Shown here one piece after another: positions 61,797 to 64,000 of a stretch of DNA of 64,000 bases (the stretch's first letter is position 1; each line of letters begins with the position of its first letter). Position numbers and translations under genes: made by a program. Source of the stretch: Halocynthiibacter namhaensis (GTDB taxonomy: Bacteria > Pseudomonadota > Alphaproteobacteria > Rhodobacterales > Rhodobacteraceae). The stretch is taken from positions 62,001 through 126,000 of the forward strand of contig NZ_JWIF01000067.1 of the NCBI RefSeq assembly GCF_000812685.1. Reading direction: 5' to 3'. The notes under the pieces were generated by a model, which was given only the letters and a program-made list of their open reading frames with translations, was not told where the DNA came from and ran no database searches.

Positions 61797-64000
61797 ATGC
61801 GACGTTTTACGCAGATTTTTCAGATATTTGTTTTTGCTGTTTTTCTTGGAATGATGTCCGTCCCATCAGGGATGGCGCAGCAATCGGACGAAACCAGTGT
61901 TGACTATACATTGTGGGATACCACTGCGGAGCGCGCGGAAGATGCGATTGCGGCCGGGCGTGCATCTGACGTCGCGTTGGAAAACCTGCGAGGCCAAATC
62001 GCTGCCTGGAGAGACGGGTTTGCAACCGCACAGGGGCAAAACACCCCTCAAATCGCCAGCCTGCGCGCACAAATTGCAGCACTTGGCCCGCTTCCGACCG
62101 AAGGGACCGAGGCCGAGGAAATTGCGCAGCGCCGTCAACAGCTTACCACCGAATTATCCGACGCCCGCGCCCCTGTGCAAAAAGCGGAAGCGGCATGGAC
62201 ACAGGCGGATGGCCTGATTTCTCAGATCGATCAGATCATTCGTGATCGAAGCAAAGATCAAATCTTATCCCTTGGCCCAACGCCGCTGAACCCGGCCAAT
62301 TGGGGGCCTGCTGTGGGGGCATTGATTGAGGGCACTAAGCACATCGGGGATGAGTTTCGCACAGCCTGGGCAAGCCCCATTCAACAGGCGGAAACGAAAA
62401 GCAATGGCCTTGCAATTGCTGTTCTGACGCTGATTGGTTTTATCCTGATGTTGCGTGGACGCCGTTGGTCAGAACGCCTAAGTCTTTGGTTGCAAATGCA
62501 CAATCAAGTTGCTTGGCGCTGGCTTCTAGGCTTTGCTGTGTCTTTGGGGCAGTTCGTTTTGCCGACTCTTGGCGTATTGGCGCTGACCTTTGCGGTTTAC
62601 GCAACAGGGCTTGTCGGTCTTGGTGGCGATGTGTTGTTGCAAATTTTGCCAGCTGCCGGGTTCGTATTCTTTATGGCCAGTTGGCTTGGTGCCAGGGTCT
62701 TTCCCCGAAAATCCGGGGACCTGAAATACCTAAATCTCAGCGCGCAGCAGCGCACCGAGGGGCGTTTTTATTCCGCATCGCTTGGGGCAATGATGGCCCT
62801 GAACGGCATTGTAGTGGAACTTTCACAGTTCCTTAATTTGCCCCCGGAAATTCACGTGGTCTTGGTGTTCCCGATCCTTGTCTTGGTGGCATTGATGGTC
62901 GCGCGCATAGGACAATTACTGTCAGCGCATTACCGAAACGAGACGGTGGATGATGGCGAAACGCCGCCTAACTATCGCTGTCGAATGTTGCGTTTGCTGG
63001 GCCGGGCCGCTGTGTTCGTGGCATTGGGCGGCGCGACGCTTGCGGCGATTGGATACTTCAGTGCTGGGCAGCGTTTGGTGTTTCCTGCCGCATCGACCTT
63101 AGGTCTTTTGGCATTTGTTCTGATCCTTCAACGCCTGTTTAGCGAAATTTGGGTGTTGGTATCTGGTCGGGGTGAAGAGGCGCGCGATACGTTGGTACCG
63201 GTGCTTGCTGGTTTTGCGTTGACTGTTGCGGCTCTTCCATTATTGGCACTGTCATGGGGCATGCGTGCGGCAACTTTGTCGGAATATTGGGCAAAGTTCC
63301 TACAGGGTGTACCACTTGGTGACACTCGAATTTCGCCCACTGTTTTCATAACCTTAGCTGTGATCTTCTCAATCGGTTACATGGTGACGAAGCTGGTGCA
63401 AGGGGCGTTGCGCAATACGATCTTACCCAAAACAAAGATTGATCCAGGCGGACAAAATGCCATCGTGTCAGGCATGGGATATGTCGGGATCTTCTTGGCC
63501 GCGTTGATTGCGATCACGGGGGCAGGGATTGACCTATCCGCATTGGCGATTGTCGCGGGTGCCTTGTCGGTGGGTATCGGTTTCGGCTTGCAAAATATCG
63601 TGTCGAATTTCGTCTCTGGTATCATTCTGTTGATTGAACGCCCCATTGCTGAGGGGGATTGGATCGAAGTTTCGGGGCAGTCCGGTACAGTAAAATCGAT
63701 TTCGGTGCGCTCAACCCGTATTGAGACATTTGATCGTGCTGATGTGATCGTCCCGAACGCCGACTTGATTTCGGGGGTTGTGATGAACATGACCAAGGGC
63801 AATCTGACCGGGCGCATCATTGTGCCGGTTGGTGTGGCTTATGGCTCTGACACCCGAAAAATTGAAGCTATCTTGCAGGAGATCGCTGAAGCGCATCCAT
63901 TGGTCGTTATGAACCCGGGGCCGGGCGTGGTCTTTAAAGGTTTTGGCGCTGACAGTATGGATTTCGAAATTCGTGCTGTCCTGCGGGATATCAATTTTGG
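61797..64000 (+). CDS. MscS-family mechanosensitive channel (3' end off window)
   Basis: Large inner-membrane channel cut by the right edge after about 735 codons. A signal peptide (MRRFTQIFQIFVFAVFLGMM, ending in GMAQ) is followed by a periplasmic coiled-coil (DUF3772-type) to ~residue 160, about ten membrane helices, and the MscS core: the pore helix and beta domain are readable in ALAIVAGALSVGIGFGLQNI, FVSGIILLIERPIAEGDWIE and VRSTRIETFDRADVIVPNAD. This is the MscK/DUF3772 type of the family. ATG at 61797 is favoured (AGGA 7 bp upstream); ATG 61794 is adjacent. Confidence 0.9.
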   Translation, partial: MRRFTQIFQIFVFAVFLGMMSVPSGMAQQSDETSVDYTLWDTTAERAEDAIAAGRASDVALENLRGQIAAWRDGFATAQGQNTPQIASLRAQIAALGPLPTEGTEAEEIAQRRQQLTTELSDARAPVQKAEAAWTQADGLISQIDQIIRDRSKDQILSLGPTPLNPANWGPAVGALIEGTKHIGDEFRTAWASPIQQAETKSNGLAIAVLTLIGFILMLRGRRWSERLSLWLQMHNQVAWRWLLGFAVSLGQFVLPTLGVLALTFAVYATGLVGLGGDVLLQILPAAGFVFFMASWLGARVFPRKSGDLKYLNLSAQQRTEGRFYSASLGAMMALNGIVVELSQFLNLPPEIHVVLVFPILVLVALMVARIGQLLSAHYRNETVDDGETPPNYRCRMLRLLGRAAVFVALGGATLAAIGYFSAGQRLVFPAASTLGLLAFVLILQRLFSEIWVLVSGRGEEARDTLVPVLAGFALTVAALPLLALSWGMRAATLSEYWAKFLQGVPLGDTRISPTVFITLAVIFSIGYMVTKLVQGALRNTILPKTKIDPGGQNAIVSGMGYVGIFLAALIAITGAGIDLSALAIVAGALSVGIGFGLQNIVSNFVSGIILLIERPIAEGDWIEVSGQSGTVKSISVRSTRIETFDRADVIVPNADLISGVVMNMTKGNLTGRIIVPVGVAYGSDTRKIEAILQEIAEAHPLVVMNPGPGVVFKGFGADSMDFEIRAVLRDINF

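Noticed and set aside
1-64000. CRISPR arrays, complete insertion sequences, prophage genes and rRNA operons
   Set aside because: I looked for repeated spacers, transposase motifs, terminal repeats, phage structural genes and rRNA sequence and found none.

Overview
The window looks like a chromosomal segment of a marine alphaproteobacterium of the order Rhodobacterales (Roseobacter-type). The evidence is the combination of gene families: a phoR-pstSCAB-phoU-phoB cluster, a CckA hybrid kinase, DctB/DctD, a fumC-DUF4169-ribbon-helix-helix cluster, an SspB of the alphaproteobacterial type, a DMSP demethylase next to acuI, a trgA-trgB-cysK tellurite locus, and a circularly permuted two-piece tmRNA gene. 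Base composition by eye is moderate in GC. I cannot name the genus.

Layout. 1-3299 (minus): branched-chain amino acid type ABC transporter (livJ, livG, livF, livH; livH runs off the left edge). 3589-6142: a GlxA-type AraC regulator divergent from class II DAHP synthase. 6239-9172: a PAS-type protein divergent from yicC-gmk-gamma carbonic anhydrase. 9247-9603: a small unknown protein. 9978-17470: phosphate sensing and uptake (phoR, pstS, pstC, pstA, pstB, phoU, phoB) behind a Pho-box-like site. 17481-22176 (minus): an unusual kinase/M23 peptidase/class III aminotransferase-fold fusion, a glycan-type protein and an M50 peptidase. 22385-27215: ppx, rlmE, a DEAD-box helicase and an unknown gene. 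27385-29061: Na/phosphate cotransporter.

29195-30617: tRNA-Leu(CAA) followed by a small island-like stretch (broken excisionase-like gene, secreted and membrane small proteins). 30809-38634: RsmB-type methyltransferase, cckA, purQ, dctB, dctD. 38635-42348: long leader and RNase E. 42417-46292: tusA-like, ccdA, a membrane alpha/beta-hydrolase-like gene coupled to a cytochrome P450. 46355-49815: RHH protein, DUF4169, fumC, AEC transporter, sspB. 49931-52035: chrA and a rhodanese-ChrB protein. 52175-52490: two-piece tmRNA. 52583-57295: small conserved protein, GntR regulator, DUF2182, DUF1326, dmdA, acuI (frameshifted). 57532-64000: class V aminotransferase fold protein, trgA, trgB, cysK, and an MscS-family channel cut by the right edge.

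The most notable points are the two-piece tmRNA with a readable tag, the single-base frameshift in acuI within the DMSP locus, a DctD lacking the sigma-54 contact loop, the three-domain fusion protein, paired perfect palindromes between the tmRNA and its neighbour, and a tRNA-Leu island remnant. I did not find a clearly new multi-gene defence or biosynthetic system. All function calls rest on reading the translated sequences and recalled family features, since no database search was possible.
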